Of a DNA stretch of 37,168 nucleotides, positions 16,834-23,437 are shown piece after piece. The stretch is from Williamsia sp. 1135 (GTDB lineage Bacteria; Actinomycetota; Actinomycetes; Mycobacteriales; Mycobacteriaceae). The notes beneath the pieces are model-generated. The model had not been told where the DNA came from. It ran no database searches and saw only the letters and a program-made list of their open reading frames with translations. A program made the translations under genes and the position numbers. The stretch lies in contig NZ_MJEI01000058.1 in the NCBI RefSeq assembly GCF_002095395.1, positions 1-37,168 of the forward strand. The letters run 5' to 3'. Each line of letters begins with the position of its first letter. Position 1 is the stretch's first letter.

Positions 16834-17106
16834 TTTTCGGTCTTGCCTTCCCATAAGCCACAGGGCAGGGGTCACCGCAACGGGAACGCGCAACAGAGCC
16901 CGCAACCGGCAAGGGTTGCGCAGCATGAGCGCAGGGCCGGTGAGCCCCATTCTGTGAGTCGGACGCCAATCGGACTAGTAGATGGTCTACCGCCTAGAAC
17001 TCTACCTAGAGAAGGTCGATGTATCTACCACAGCGAGGGCGAGAAAAATCCGAGGGGGTTACGGGAAGTGGCGAAAAGAGGCCCGAGCGTAAGGGGAGGT
17101 GAGAAC

Positions 17107-17355
17107 TCAGACCGCAGCGTGGGCGAAAAGCCCGAAGACCAATATGACCAGCAGGACTATTCCGAAAACCACGGTCACGACCAGAAACAAGATCGACAGC
17201 GAGACCAGAGCGGCCGAGAGGCCGGCGAAGAACACCGCACGGCCGGTGATATGCCGGTTGCCCCACTGGTCGCGGGGTGCTCCGCGGAACAGCTGGAGAG
17301 CGAAGACAGCGGCGAAGGCGATGACGGCGGCAACGATAAGCGGTGTGCTGATCAT
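17107..17355 (-). CDS. Small two-helix membrane protein
   Basis: An 82-residue protein from ATG 17355; a G-rich ribosome site (GGGGTGGGGG) ends 2-3 bp upstream. Two hydrophobic segments are evident: PLIVAAVIAFAAVFALQLF near the N-terminus and a long second one (LVSLSILFLVVTVVFGIVLL, continuing for about 12 more residues). The loop between them holds RGAPRDQWGNRHITGR. An upstream start at 17439 (110 aa) lacks a ribosome site. It lies between the M15 peptidase and an unknown gene, all on the minus strand. No family recognised. Confidence 0.6.
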   Translation of the reverse strand: MISTPLIVAAVIAFAAVFALQLFRGAPRDQWGNRHITGRAVFFAGLSAALVSLSILFLVVTVVFGIVLLVILVFGLFAHAAV

Positions 17356-17473
17356 GTCCCCCACCCCTGGTCGTTGTTGCTCATCGAAAGCGGTGAGCTC
17401 GTGCCCCCAGTATGTCATTGCTGGTGAGGGTTTCGGCAAGTGGGAATCTGTGAATGCAGCGGCGCGAACCCAT

Positions 17474-17878
17474 TTAGTGGGGCGCGAGTTGAGCGATTCC
17501 GGCTAGACAGCCGTGGAGTACTTCAGCCTGCGTGACCGGGAAGGGGTAGGTCGCCTCGAGGGGAAGGGTGTCGCCGACCAGCAGGAGTACTCCCCCGAGG
17601 TGGTGAACCTCGGAGTGCCATTGCTTGGTGTGCGGATCGGGGAAGCTGGCCGTGGCCACTACCGGATGGTGTGCGATGCCGCGATGGACGTGATGGTGCA
17701 GGAGATCGAGAGTCGTCGACGAGCTGATGCGGGCCTGCAGCACGGTATGCGGCAGCGGTGCGGTACCGAACTCGACAAGACCGAACGCGGACGGGAAGAC
17801 AGGAAGGTCCTCGAAGTCGATCCACAGGATGGGGGTGTCGGAGTCCAGGGTTCGCCGTTCAATCCGGTACCACGTCAT
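17474..17878 (-). CDS. Hypothetical protein, 134 aa, downstream of XRE regulator
   Basis: Begins at ATG 17878 (MTWYRIERRTLDSDTPILW), 46 bp after the XRE gene stop; a longer start at 17956 would overlap the XRE gene. It has an aromatic, acidic N-terminus (ILWIDFEDLPVFPSAFGLV), a His-rich middle (LLHHHVHRGIAHHPVV), and a hydrophobic stretch HHLGGVLLLVGDTLPL. There is no signal peptide. Its position suggests co-transcription with the XRE regulator. No family recognised, and the His cluster could bind metal. Confidence 0.5.
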   Translation of the reverse strand: MTWYRIERRTLDSDTPILWIDFEDLPVFPSAFGLVEFGTAPLPHTVLQARISSSTTLDLLHHHVHRGIAHHPVVATASFPDPHTKQWHSEVHHLGGVLLLVGDTLPLEATYPFPVTQAEVLHGCLAGIAQLAPH

Positions 17879-17924
17879 CGTCTCTGGCCCATGAACCGAA
17901 CGCCGCGAACGCAGTAACCCGTCG

Positions 17925-18203
17925 TCATGTCCGCCCCTGCGAAGGTTCGTAGGCATCGAGGTCGGTGAACAGTTCGTGCACCGGGACGCCGAAATGGTGT
18001 GCCAGGCGGAAGACGTATTCGAGGGAGACGTTGTTCTCCCCGCGCTCGACCTGTGAGTAGAACGGCCGACTGGCGTTGACGGCCTCTGCCACAGACGACT
18101 GTGTCTCGCCGTGACTTTCGCGTAGCGCGCGCAATCTCGCGCCGAACGCCCTCCGTTGCGGTTCGGGATCGAAATCCGCTGGCCCAGGTGCTGTGCCCGT
18201 CAT
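17925..18203 (-). CDS. XRE-family HTH transcriptional regulator
   Basis: A 92-residue protein starting at ATG 18203 behind a strong ribosome site (AAGGAGGGGGCG). The XRE/Cro-like helix-turn-helix spans about residues 18-75: FGARLRALRESHGETQSSVA, EAVNASRPFYSQVERGENN, then VSLEYVFRLAHHFGVPVHEL. It is divergent from the 112-residue gene at 18340. The gap between them holds a near-perfect palindrome (18241-18286) that is its likely operator, so autoregulation and repression of the divergent gene are expected. Confidence 0.85.
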   Translation of the reverse strand: MTGTAPGPADFDPEPQRRAFGARLRALRESHGETQSSVAEAVNASRPFYSQVERGENNVSLEYVFRLAHHFGVPVHELFTDLDAYEPSQGRT

Positions 18204-18240
18204 CGCCCCCTCCTTCCGTTGCGAAAACCCGCCGCTGTTC

Positions 18241-18286
18241 GGTGTTGCATATATCGTACCTTAGCATGTACGATATATATAACACC
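18241..18286. promoter_or_regulatory. Palindromic operator, 19-bp arms, in the XRE divergent promoter
   Basis: The arm GGTGTTGCATATATCGTAC (18241-18259) and its partner GTACGATATATATAACACC (18268-18286) are inverted repeats that differ at two positions only; the inner 11 bp are perfect. The 8-bp spacer is CTTAGCAT. It sits 38 bp upstream of the XRE start and 54 bp upstream of the divergent start. Its AT-rich core can supply -10-like sequences in both directions, so a bound repressor would block both promoters. Confidence 0.75.
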
Positions 18287-18339
18287 GGAAGTTGAGACCG
18301 GCTGTCACGCAACATCTCCCAATCGAAAGGTTCAACAAC

Positions 18340-18678
18340 ATGCACATCGTCACCTCGACCAAGTCGGCCCCCCAGTCGCCGAACCTCGCCGCAGTCAGGA
18401 CGAGCGCGATGCTCGCTGGTGTCAGCTTTCATCAAGCGCTGATCGAGAGCCTGACCCAATGGCGCACGGCGCTGGTCGAGGCCATCGATCAGGAGTCGAT
18501 CGAGGCCGCGCACTATCTCGGACAGTCGGATCTTGAAGAGGCAGCCGATAAGCGCATTGCTTGCTACCAGCAGGGTCAGGACCACCTGGAGGCTGCGGGT
18601 CGGCTCGCGGCCATCCGTGCGGTCGCCGAGCAGATGCTGTCCGACGCGGACGTTAACCCGATCCATCCGAGCAACTAA
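18340..18678 (+). CDS. Hypothetical helical protein, 112 aa, under XRE control
   Basis: Starts at ATG 18340 with GAAAGG 10 bp upstream. After a Ser/Thr/Pro-rich N-terminus of about 18 residues the protein is predicted all-helical and rich in Ala, Glu and Gln (ALIESLTQWRTALVEAID, ADKRIACYQQGQDHLEAAG, LAAIRAVAEQMLSDAD). There are no membrane segments. It shares a palindromic promoter region with the XRE gene and is followed by a perfect 15-bp hairpin before the ParB-like gene. Function unknown; an element-specific accessory to the ParB protein is possible. Confidence 0.6.
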   Translation: MHIVTSTKSAPQSPNLAAVRTSAMLAGVSFHQALIESLTQWRTALVEAIDQESIEAAHYLGQSDLEEAADKRIACYQQGQDHLEAAGRLAAIRAVAEQMLSDADVNPIHPSN

Positions 18679-18700
18679 CACATACGTCGCACATAGGAAA

Positions 18701-18737
18701 TGGCAACCGGGCCAGCGACTATCTGGCCCGGTTGCCA
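18701..18737 (+). terminator. Perfect 15-bp hairpin upstream of the ParB-like gene
   Basis: TGGCAACCGGGCCAG (18701-18715) and CTGGCCCGGTTGCCA (18723-18737) pair perfectly around CGACTAT. It starts 23 bp after the stop of the 112-aa gene and ends 29 bp before the ParB start, so it is either the terminator of the first gene or a leader/attenuator of the second. Confidence 0.75.
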
Positions 18738-18766
18738 CTACCGAACTCACAGTAGGAGAAATCACC

Positions 18767-20338
18767 ATGGGAAACAACACCGCAACCGCCACCGCCGTCG
18801 AGGCCCAGCTTCTGCACCTGGACCCCGCCGACCTGATCGTCGACGAGAATGTCCGCACCGACACCGCCGGGTACGCCGAGTTGCTCGCCACATTGGCCAC
18901 AGACGGAGTCCTGCAACCACTTCTAGGCGACCGCGCCCCGGACGGGACCCTGACCATCCGTGATGGGCAGCTCAGAACTCTCGCCGCCCGCGAGATCGGC
19001 CTGGCCTCGGTCCCGGTCTATGTCCGTGGCGTCCACGAGGCCGACACCACCGACCGCACCCGCCGCCGCATCGTTGAGCAGGTCAACGCCAACAAATACC
19101 GAGTCCCGCTGAAGCTGTCCGAGGAAGCCGCCGCTGTCGAGCAGCTCTCGCTCACCGGCATGTCCGCGACCAAGATCGCCAAGGAGCTGCACGTCGGCAA
19201 ACCCAAGGTCGACGCGGCACTGGCCACGGCACGCTCCGCCAACGCCCGTAGCGCCATGGACCAGAACAACCTGACCCTGGAGCAGGGAGCTGTGCTGGCG
19301 CAGTACGACGACGATCCCCAGGCGCTGCACGAACTGCTTGCTGCAGTGGCCCAGGGACGGTTCAACCACAAGGCTGCCGAACTCGGCCAGAACCCCGACA
19401 AGCGGAGGGCAATCCGCGAGAAGACCGCCGAGCTGACCGCCCAGGGCTACACCGTCTACCTCGCCCGGCCAATGGGGCGTGAGGGCATCAACGCGCAAGA
19501 ACTGAGGTTGCTTGAAGACAGCGCCGGAAACGTAGTGACCGAACACAGCGTCGACCCGCAGTACCTGCGCGCTCTGGTGCGGGGAAAGTCGCACTCGGCC
19601 TGGCTGGACGCCGATGGCACCGAGGTCGATGATGACCTGATCGATTGGGAACTCGACGGCGAGGACCCCGAGGAAGATCTCGAGCCTGCGGAAGGGCTTT
19701 CAGACCCGCGCAAGCTCACCCAAACGATTCTGTGGACAGCGGAGGTCGAGTGGTGGCACAACGACACCGACGCCGAGAACCTCCGTTATCGCACGTACAG
19801 GTCGCACTCCGAGTCTGTCGACGGCACTCAGGGCAGCGACGAGGAGGAGGAGGCCGAGCGCCAAGCACGGCAAATGACTCGGGCGCTGAACCTCCTGGCC
19901 GAAGCCGCTCAGACCGTGCGCCGCGAGAAAGTGCGCGAGGTCCTCGCACGCAAAACCCTGCCCAAAGGCACCAGCAGTGCGGTGGCGAAGTTCCTGGCCA
20001 TGACCATGTGGTTCAACCACGACCTGTACAAGATCAGCCGTCAAGCGGGCAGCACCAAGAAGATCGCCGAAGAGCTGCTGGGAGAGAACCCGATGGAGGC
20101 AGTCGCTGCAGCGACCGGTGAGCGGGCCCTGATCGTGGCACTCGCCATCACGATGGCAGGCCACGAAGCGGACTTGCCCAAAGACGCCTGGCGCGGAGGA
20201 CCCGAGTACTACCCCAGCGTCGGTCAGGGACGCACCCGCTACCTCGAATTCCTCACCGAGACATTCGACTACGTCCTCTCCGACGTGGAGAAGGTGATCG
20301 CAGGCACCATGACGGCCGAACAGATCGACATCAGCTGA
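18767..20338 (+). CDS. ParB-like DNA-binding protein
   Basis: A 523-residue protein from ATG 18767 (AGGAGA 8 bp upstream). An N-terminal ParB/sulfiredoxin-like domain begins with LDPADLIVDENVRTD and has VLQPLLGD and IRDGQLRTLAARE, where canonical ParB has GERR. A KorB/ParB-type helix-turn-helix follows near 140-165 (LSLTGMSATKIAKELHVGKP). A long acidic segment (DGEDPEEDLEP, SDEEEEAERQ) separates this from a helical C-terminal region without known similarity. Classical ParB is about 300 residues and is paired with ParA; here there is no ParA in the window. It may be a plasmid segregation factor or a ParB-type regulator. Perfect hairpins flank it on both sides. Confidence 0.8.
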   Translation: MGNNTATATAVEAQLLHLDPADLIVDENVRTDTAGYAELLATLATDGVLQPLLGDRAPDGTLTIRDGQLRTLAAREIGLASVPVYVRGVHEADTTDRTRRRIVEQVNANKYRVPLKLSEEAAAVEQLSLTGMSATKIAKELHVGKPKVDAALATARSANARSAMDQNNLTLEQGAVLAQYDDDPQALHELLAAVAQGRFNHKAAELGQNPDKRRAIREKTAELTAQGYTVYLARPMGREGINAQELRLLEDSAGNVVTEHSVDPQYLRALVRGKSHSAWLDADGTEVDDDLIDWELDGEDPEEDLEPAEGLSDPRKLTQTILWTAEVEWWHNDTDAENLRYRTYRSHSESVDGTQGSDEEEEAERQARQMTRALNLLAEAAQTVRREKVREVLARKTLPKGTSSAVAKFLAMTMWFNHDLYKISRQAGSTKKIAEELLGENPMEAVAAATGERALIVALAITMAGHEADLPKDAWRGGPEYYPSVGQGRTRYLEFLTETFDYVLSDVEKVIAGTMTAEQIDIS

Positions 20339-20359
20339 CAACGATGCACCGATGACCCT

Positions 20360-20390
20360 GGAGGGCCACAGAGATCCGCTGTGGCCCTCC
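20360..20390 (+). terminator. Perfect 12-bp hairpin after the ParB-like gene
   Basis: GGAGGGCCACAG (20360-20371) pairs perfectly with CTGTGGCCCTCC (20379-20390) around AGATCCG, 21 bp past the stop. There is no T-tract. This is a strong candidate terminator. Confidence 0.75.
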
Positions 20391-20476
20391 GGCGCGCCTA
20401 CGAGCATCCGACAGGGGGGTGCGCGAATTGCCGCTGCGCCGGGCGTTGTCGGACCGTCCTGGTAGGTTCTGTTCCC

Positions 20477-20556
20477 GAGGTCTGATCCACGTTCGCGGAA
20501 CCCCCCGGTCCGCAGCGGCACTTTCCCCCCCGAACGATGTCGGTGGATCAGACCTC
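20477..20556. repeat. 14-bp perfect inverted repeat enclosing a 52-bp loop
   Basis: GAGGTCTGATCCAC (20477-20490) is matched exactly by GTGGATCAGACCTC (20543-20556). Just inside, GTTCG (20491) can pair with CGAAC (20531) past a 7-base bulge. The whole could fold as a long RNA or single-strand DNA hairpin, or be two head-to-head protein sites. Confidence 0.7.
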
Positions 20557-20622
20557 CCCTACTCATGCTGTAGCTCTATTGCACTGAGGCCACTCCCTGA
20601 GTGTGGGGCTTCTCGCCTCGTA

Positions 20623-20641
20623 TTGCCGCTGCCAGCGGCAA
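20623..20641. repeat. Perfect 8-bp inverted repeat
   Basis: TTGCCGCT (20623-20630) and AGCGGCAA (20634-20641) are separated by GCC. The same half-site occurs as TTGCCGCTGCG near 20428 and, inverted, as CGCAGCGGCA at 20511-20520. It is thus a recurring motif in this non-coding stretch. Confidence 0.55.
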
Positions 20642-20663
20642 ACAAAAGACGCTGAATACGAAA

Positions 20664-20682
20664 GAATTGCTTCGAACAATTC
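20664..20682. repeat. Imperfect palindrome around TTCGAA
   Basis: GAATTGCTTCGAACAATTC reads as a near-perfect palindrome: GAATTG and CAATTC flank TTCGAA with one extra C on the left. It lies in the AT-richer half of the gap and could be a protein-binding site. Confidence 0.45.
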
Positions 20683-20839
20683 CGCTCATCGTCTGAACTT
20701 CGCAATTTGAACAGGCCTCAATAAAACGTCACAAATCGGCCAAAGAAAGTCAACTAAAAGCGTTGCAGCGCTAGCTAATTGACTCCATATCCCTTATACT
20801 AAAGGGGACAGATAAACACATTCGAGATTGGCGTCCAGA

Positions 20840-21082
20840 ATGACTATCACCGTTTACACCAAACCGGCCTGCGTGCAATGCAATGCCACCTACCAGGCCC
20901 TGCGCAAGAATAACATTCCCTTCGAGATCGTCGACATTGCCGCAGACGCAGACGCGCGCGATGCGCTCCTGGCGCTGGGCTACCGGCAGGCCCCCGTGGT
21001 CCACGTCGACGCCGACGAGCACTGGTCGGGCTTTCGCCCCGATCGCATTAAGGCGCTCGCTGCTGCTCGAAAGGCGGCATGA
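20840..21082 (+). CDS. nrdH: NrdH-type glutaredoxin-like redoxin
   Basis: An 80-residue thioredoxin-fold protein with the CVQC active site (ITVYTKPACVQCNATYQAL), the cis-Pro strand QAPVVHVD, and the NrdH signature WSGFRPDRI near the C-terminus. NrdH accepts electrons from thioredoxin reductase and reduces class Ib ribonucleotide reductase. ATG 20840 gives the family-typical MTITVYTKP start; TTG 20828 would add four residues. No nrdE/F/I genes are here, so it either feeds the host enzyme or acts as a general redoxin. It is the first gene of a tight operon; its TGA overlaps the next ATG (ATGA). Confidence 0.9.
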   Translation: MTITVYTKPACVQCNATYQALRKNNIPFEIVDIAADADARDALLALGYRQAPVVHVDADEHWSGFRPDRIKALAAARKAA

Positions 21083-21297
21083 ACATGGCGCATCTCGACG
21101 ACACCGTCTACGACGCAGGAGACTACGCAGACGACACCCGCCGGTATGCGGGCCCGTTCTGCTCATGCGGGGATTTCAGCTGTCCCGCCAACAACGACGC
21201 GACCGCGCGCTGCGTGAACCGGGAATACCCCGATGACTGTGTGATTCGCCGGCCGAGCGTCGAAGACGAGATCTCCGCGATGGAGGCCCCCTGGTGA
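21079..21297 (+). CDS. Hypothetical Cys-rich protein, 72 aa
   Basis: Overlaps the NrdH stop by 4 bp (ATGA), so translational coupling is likely. The protein is acidic with five cysteines, including a CSCGDFSCP cluster at residues 28-36 and another C near 45 and 54, which suggests a small zinc-binding site. No known family. Its own TGA overlaps the GTG start of the next gene (GTGA). Confidence 0.7.
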   Translation: MNMAHLDDTVYDAGDYADDTRRYAGPFCSCGDFSCPANNDATARCVNREYPDDCVIRRPSVEDEISAMEAPW

Positions 21298-21785
21298 AGG
21301 ACCAGCCGACTACTGCCCCGGCCATCACTCGCCACCCGGCGTTGATCGCGGCCGACAACCTGCGAGCCACCCTCGCCGACGGCTACTGGACTCCCGCCCA
21401 GCGACGCACCCTGATCCACCGGATCGGCAAGTACGAAGCGTTGGCACCGTCAGCCGACCACGCCGCCAACACTCCCCCGAAAGGACACCCCACCATGTCG
21501 ACACAAACTCCCACCACTTTTGCCACCCGCGCCGCTCACTACCGCGCAGCAGCCACCGCAGCCGGTGAGGCCGGCGACCGTGCCGGTGCGACCGCGGCCG
21601 CCGACCTCGCCGCACGGTGCGACCGAGCAGCGGTGACCGGCACCTTGCTCGCGGCGTCGAACGAATCGACGATCTACGGCCCCGACGACTGCTGCCGCAC
21701 CTGCGGCGAGCACCTGAGCGACCCGCACGCCCCCCAGTGCCCCCATGCAGACGCAGACCTCGCCGAGAGCGAGGACGAGCAGTGA
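21294..21785 (+). CDS. Hypothetical protein with C-terminal Cys/His cluster, 163 aa
   Basis: Starts at GTG 21294, overlapping the previous stop by 4 bp. It has a basic helical N-terminus (LATLADGYW-like segment DNLRATLADGYWTPAQRRTL), an Ala-rich helical middle, and a C-terminal DCCRTCGEHL...PQCPH cluster that could bind zinc. An internal ATG at 21495 has an excellent ribosome site (GAAAGGA, 9 bp) and would give a 96-residue product (MSTQTPTTFATRAAHYRAAA), so two proteins may be made from this frame. Family not recognised. It ends in a GTGA overlap with the next gene. Confidence 0.65.
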   Translation: MKDQPTTAPAITRHPALIAADNLRATLADGYWTPAQRRTLIHRIGKYEALAPSADHAANTPPKGHPTMSTQTPTTFATRAAHYRAAATAAGEAGDRAGATAAADLAARCDRAAVTGTLLAASNESTIYGPDDCCRTCGEHLSDPHAPQCPHADADLAESEDEQ

Positions 21786-21988
21786 GGGCCGGGCAGCGCG
21801 TCCTGTGGGCGGACCTGAGTCGTGATCCGCACGTCCAGAAGGGCACGGTGATTGCCGAACCAGTGCAGGCCTGGACACCGAACGACTTGACCGCCACTGC
21901 CCCCGACGCGGGCATGGTCGCGGTGCAATGGGACGGCGACGTCGCGCCGGGCTGGGAATACACCCAGGAACTGGCAGACGCGAGCTGA
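21782..21988 (+). CDS. Hypothetical protein, 68 aa
   Basis: Starts at GTG 21782, overlapping the previous stop codon (GTGA). The sequence (AGQRVLWADLSRDPHVQKGT ... VAVQWDGDVAPGWEY) looks like a small all-beta, SH3-like fold: short strands, Gly/Asp turns, conserved-looking Trp residues. There are no cysteines and no signal peptide. Its place in an unbroken chain of overlapping genes supports it as real. Function unknown. Confidence 0.6.
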   Translation: MRAGQRVLWADLSRDPHVQKGTVIAEPVQAWTPNDLTATAPDAGMVAVQWDGDVAPGWEYTQELADAS

Positions 21989-21994
21989 TCGGCA

Positions 21995-22585
21995 ATGTCA
22001 CCGGACGAGCAGACGCCCACACCCGGTGAGGCGCTGCTCGCTCTGCCCACGCCTGAGAATCGGTGGAGTCCCCGCGACGACGAGTACGCCACCGAACCCG
22101 GCGAGCTGCTTCTGTGCGCCCTGCTGTGGAGCCACGACGACCCCGCTCGCGTCCTCGCCCACACGAGACTGCTGAGGCCCGCAGACTTCTTCTACCCCAC
22201 CCACGGCCGCATCTTCGCCACGATCAGCGACCTGGCCGAGCGCGGTGCACCGACGGACACCGCAGCGGTCCTGGAGGATCTGCGCCGCACCGGCGACCTG
22301 ACCGGACACAAAGGTCGGCAACTGGCCGACGCGCTCGCCGCCGCCACCGTCGCGGGAGCCGATCCCCACAGCGTCAGTGACCACGCACTCGCGATGGTGT
22401 TGGGCGCCTTTCGGCGCGGCTACCGATCCGCCGGGCACGCCATGCTCGCGGCCGCCGACAGCTACACCAGCACAGAACTCGATCACCATTTCGCCGCACT
22501 GGTCCGATCCCACGCCGCCGCCCGCCAGCGCATCGCCGCCATCGCGACCGCCCTGCACCAAGCCAACCCCTTGGAGGACACCTGA
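21995..22585 (+). CDS. Stand-alone DnaB N-terminal-domain protein
   Basis: A 196-residue protein whose first 110 residues match the N-terminal helical domain of replicative helicase DnaB: LLCALLWSHDDPARVLAHTR, LLRPADFFYPTHGRIFATI, then GAPTDTAAVLEDLRRTGDL. DnaB is about 450 residues with a RecA-like ATPase; here that motor is absent, and an Ala/His-rich helical tail replaces it. In DnaB this domain forms the collar that binds primase and loader. A free copy could recruit or block the host helicase during plasmid replication; this role is inferred. It overlaps the next gene at TGATG. Confidence 0.75.
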   Translation: MSPDEQTPTPGEALLALPTPENRWSPRDDEYATEPGELLLCALLWSHDDPARVLAHTRLLRPADFFYPTHGRIFATISDLAERGAPTDTAAVLEDLRRTGDLTGHKGRQLADALAAATVAGADPHSVSDHALAMVLGAFRRGYRSAGHAMLAAADSYTSTELDHHFAALVRSHAAARQRIAAIATALHQANPLEDT

Positions 22586-22779
22586 TGAACCCGCACACGG
22601 TCGCGGGGGTCGACCTGGAGGTCGGCAAGCTCGCTCAGGATCTCCGGGAGCAGGGACAGAGCTGGACTGCGATAGCCGCAGACCTCGAGGAGAGCCCCAG
22701 CTATCTCCAGCGCGCCGTCAGCGCCTACCTCGCGCACACCGACGCCGCCGCCCGCGCCGACCAACTCCCCCTGTTCTGA
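22585..22779 (+). CDS. Small HTH-like protein, 64 aa
   Basis: Starts at ATG 22585 inside the TGATG overlap with the DnaB-N gene, so it is probably translationally coupled. The middle (LAQDLREQGQSWTAIAADLE, then SPSYLQRAVSAYL) resembles a simple helix-turn-helix as seen in sigma-factor region 4 or Sigma70-like linkers. It ends ADQLPLF, a motif of the QxxLxLF type that fits the sliding-clamp (DnaN) binding pattern. DNA-binding and clamp binding are inferences. Confidence 0.6.
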   Translation: MNPHTVAGVDLEVGKLAQDLREQGQSWTAIAADLEESPSYLQRAVSAYLAHTDAAARADQLPLF

Positions 22780-22807
22780 ACAACAGCCTCAACTCCGAAA
22801 GGCACCC

Positions 22808-23377
22808 GTGCACCGCTACGCCCGCCTCACCCTTCGGCTGCGCTACGCCGCGACGACCGCACTCACCGCGACCGTGCTTGCCAGCTGCGCCGTGAGCACC
22901 ACCGCTGATCCCTCTACTCCGACAACCGAACTCACCGATCCCGCGCCGGCCCAGACGGTCAACGTTCCCGTCGAGCGCGCCATCGACGGCGACACCATCG
23001 TGGTCACCGATCCCACACGCGGATCGCTGACCGTGCGCCTCATCGGTATCGACACCCCCGAAACCAAAGACCCCGACGCCCCCGTCGGCTGCTTCGGCCC
23101 TCAAGCAGCCACCCGCACCACCGAACTCACCGCCGGACAACACGTCCGCCTCGAACACGACCCCACCCAAAGCGACACCGACCGCTACGGACGAACCCTG
23201 GCCTACGTGTGGCTGCCCACCGGGCAACTGCTCAACGAGCAACTTCTCGCCGGCGGATACGCCCGCGAATACACCTACCGCCACCAGCCGTACGCCTACC
23301 GCGACCAATTCCTGGCAGCAGAAGATGCCGCCCGCACGAACGCGACAGGGCTCTGGGGCGCCTGCCCCGCCCGCTAA
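22808..23377 (+). CDS. Thermonuclease-family (SNase) lipoprotein
   Basis: A 189-residue protein from GTG 22808 (GAAAGG upstream). A lipoprotein signal peptide ends in LASC with the lipidated Cys at 27, then a Ser/Thr/Pro linker. The SNase domain follows: RAIDGDTIVV, VRLIGIDTPETKDP (catalytic Arg and Glu), and DRYGRTLAYVWLPTG (second Arg), ending ATGLWGACP. It would be anchored outside the cell and cut DNA or RNA with Ca2+. Genes of this kind are common on actinobacterial plasmids; whether it aids nutrient use, competition or transfer is unknown. Confidence 0.88.
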   Translation: MHRYARLTLRLRYAATTALTATVLASCAVSTTADPSTPTTELTDPAPAQTVNVPVERAIDGDTIVVTDPTRGSLTVRLIGIDTPETKDPDAPVGCFGPQAATRTTELTAGQHVRLEHDPTQSDTDRYGRTLAYVWLPTGQLLNEQLLAGGYAREYTYRHQPYAYRDQFLAAEDAARTNATGLWGACPAR

Positions 23378-23437
23378 TCGCACCGACCACAACCACCCGC
23401 AGCAACACGCCTCGTCCCGACAGGAGCCATCCGCATC

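Larger units (their letters stand above)
20391..20839. other. Repeat-rich, AT-richer non-coding region (candidate origin or centromere)
   Basis: Around 450 bp without a supportable gene, between the ParB terminator and the NrdH operon. It contains several inverted repeats (listed separately) and a right half (20640-20830) that is clearly less GC-rich than anything nearby. Next to a ParB-like gene this layout fits a centromere or a replication origin; it must also hold the NrdH operon promoter. TATACT at 20796-20801 is a good -10 candidate. The function is inferred. Confidence 0.4.

Noticed and set aside
17875-18957. Open frame of 360 codons on the minus strand
   Set aside because: It would span the XRE gene, its operator, the divergent 112-aa gene and the start of the ParB gene; all of these have better support.
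20360-20682. CRISPR-like repeat array
   Set aside because: The repeats are inverted, not regularly spaced direct repeats, and no cas gene is in the window.
20779-20801. TTGACT / TATACT as a canonical promoter pair for the NrdH operon
   Set aside because: The spacing is only about 10 bp; TATACT alone remains a possible -10 element.
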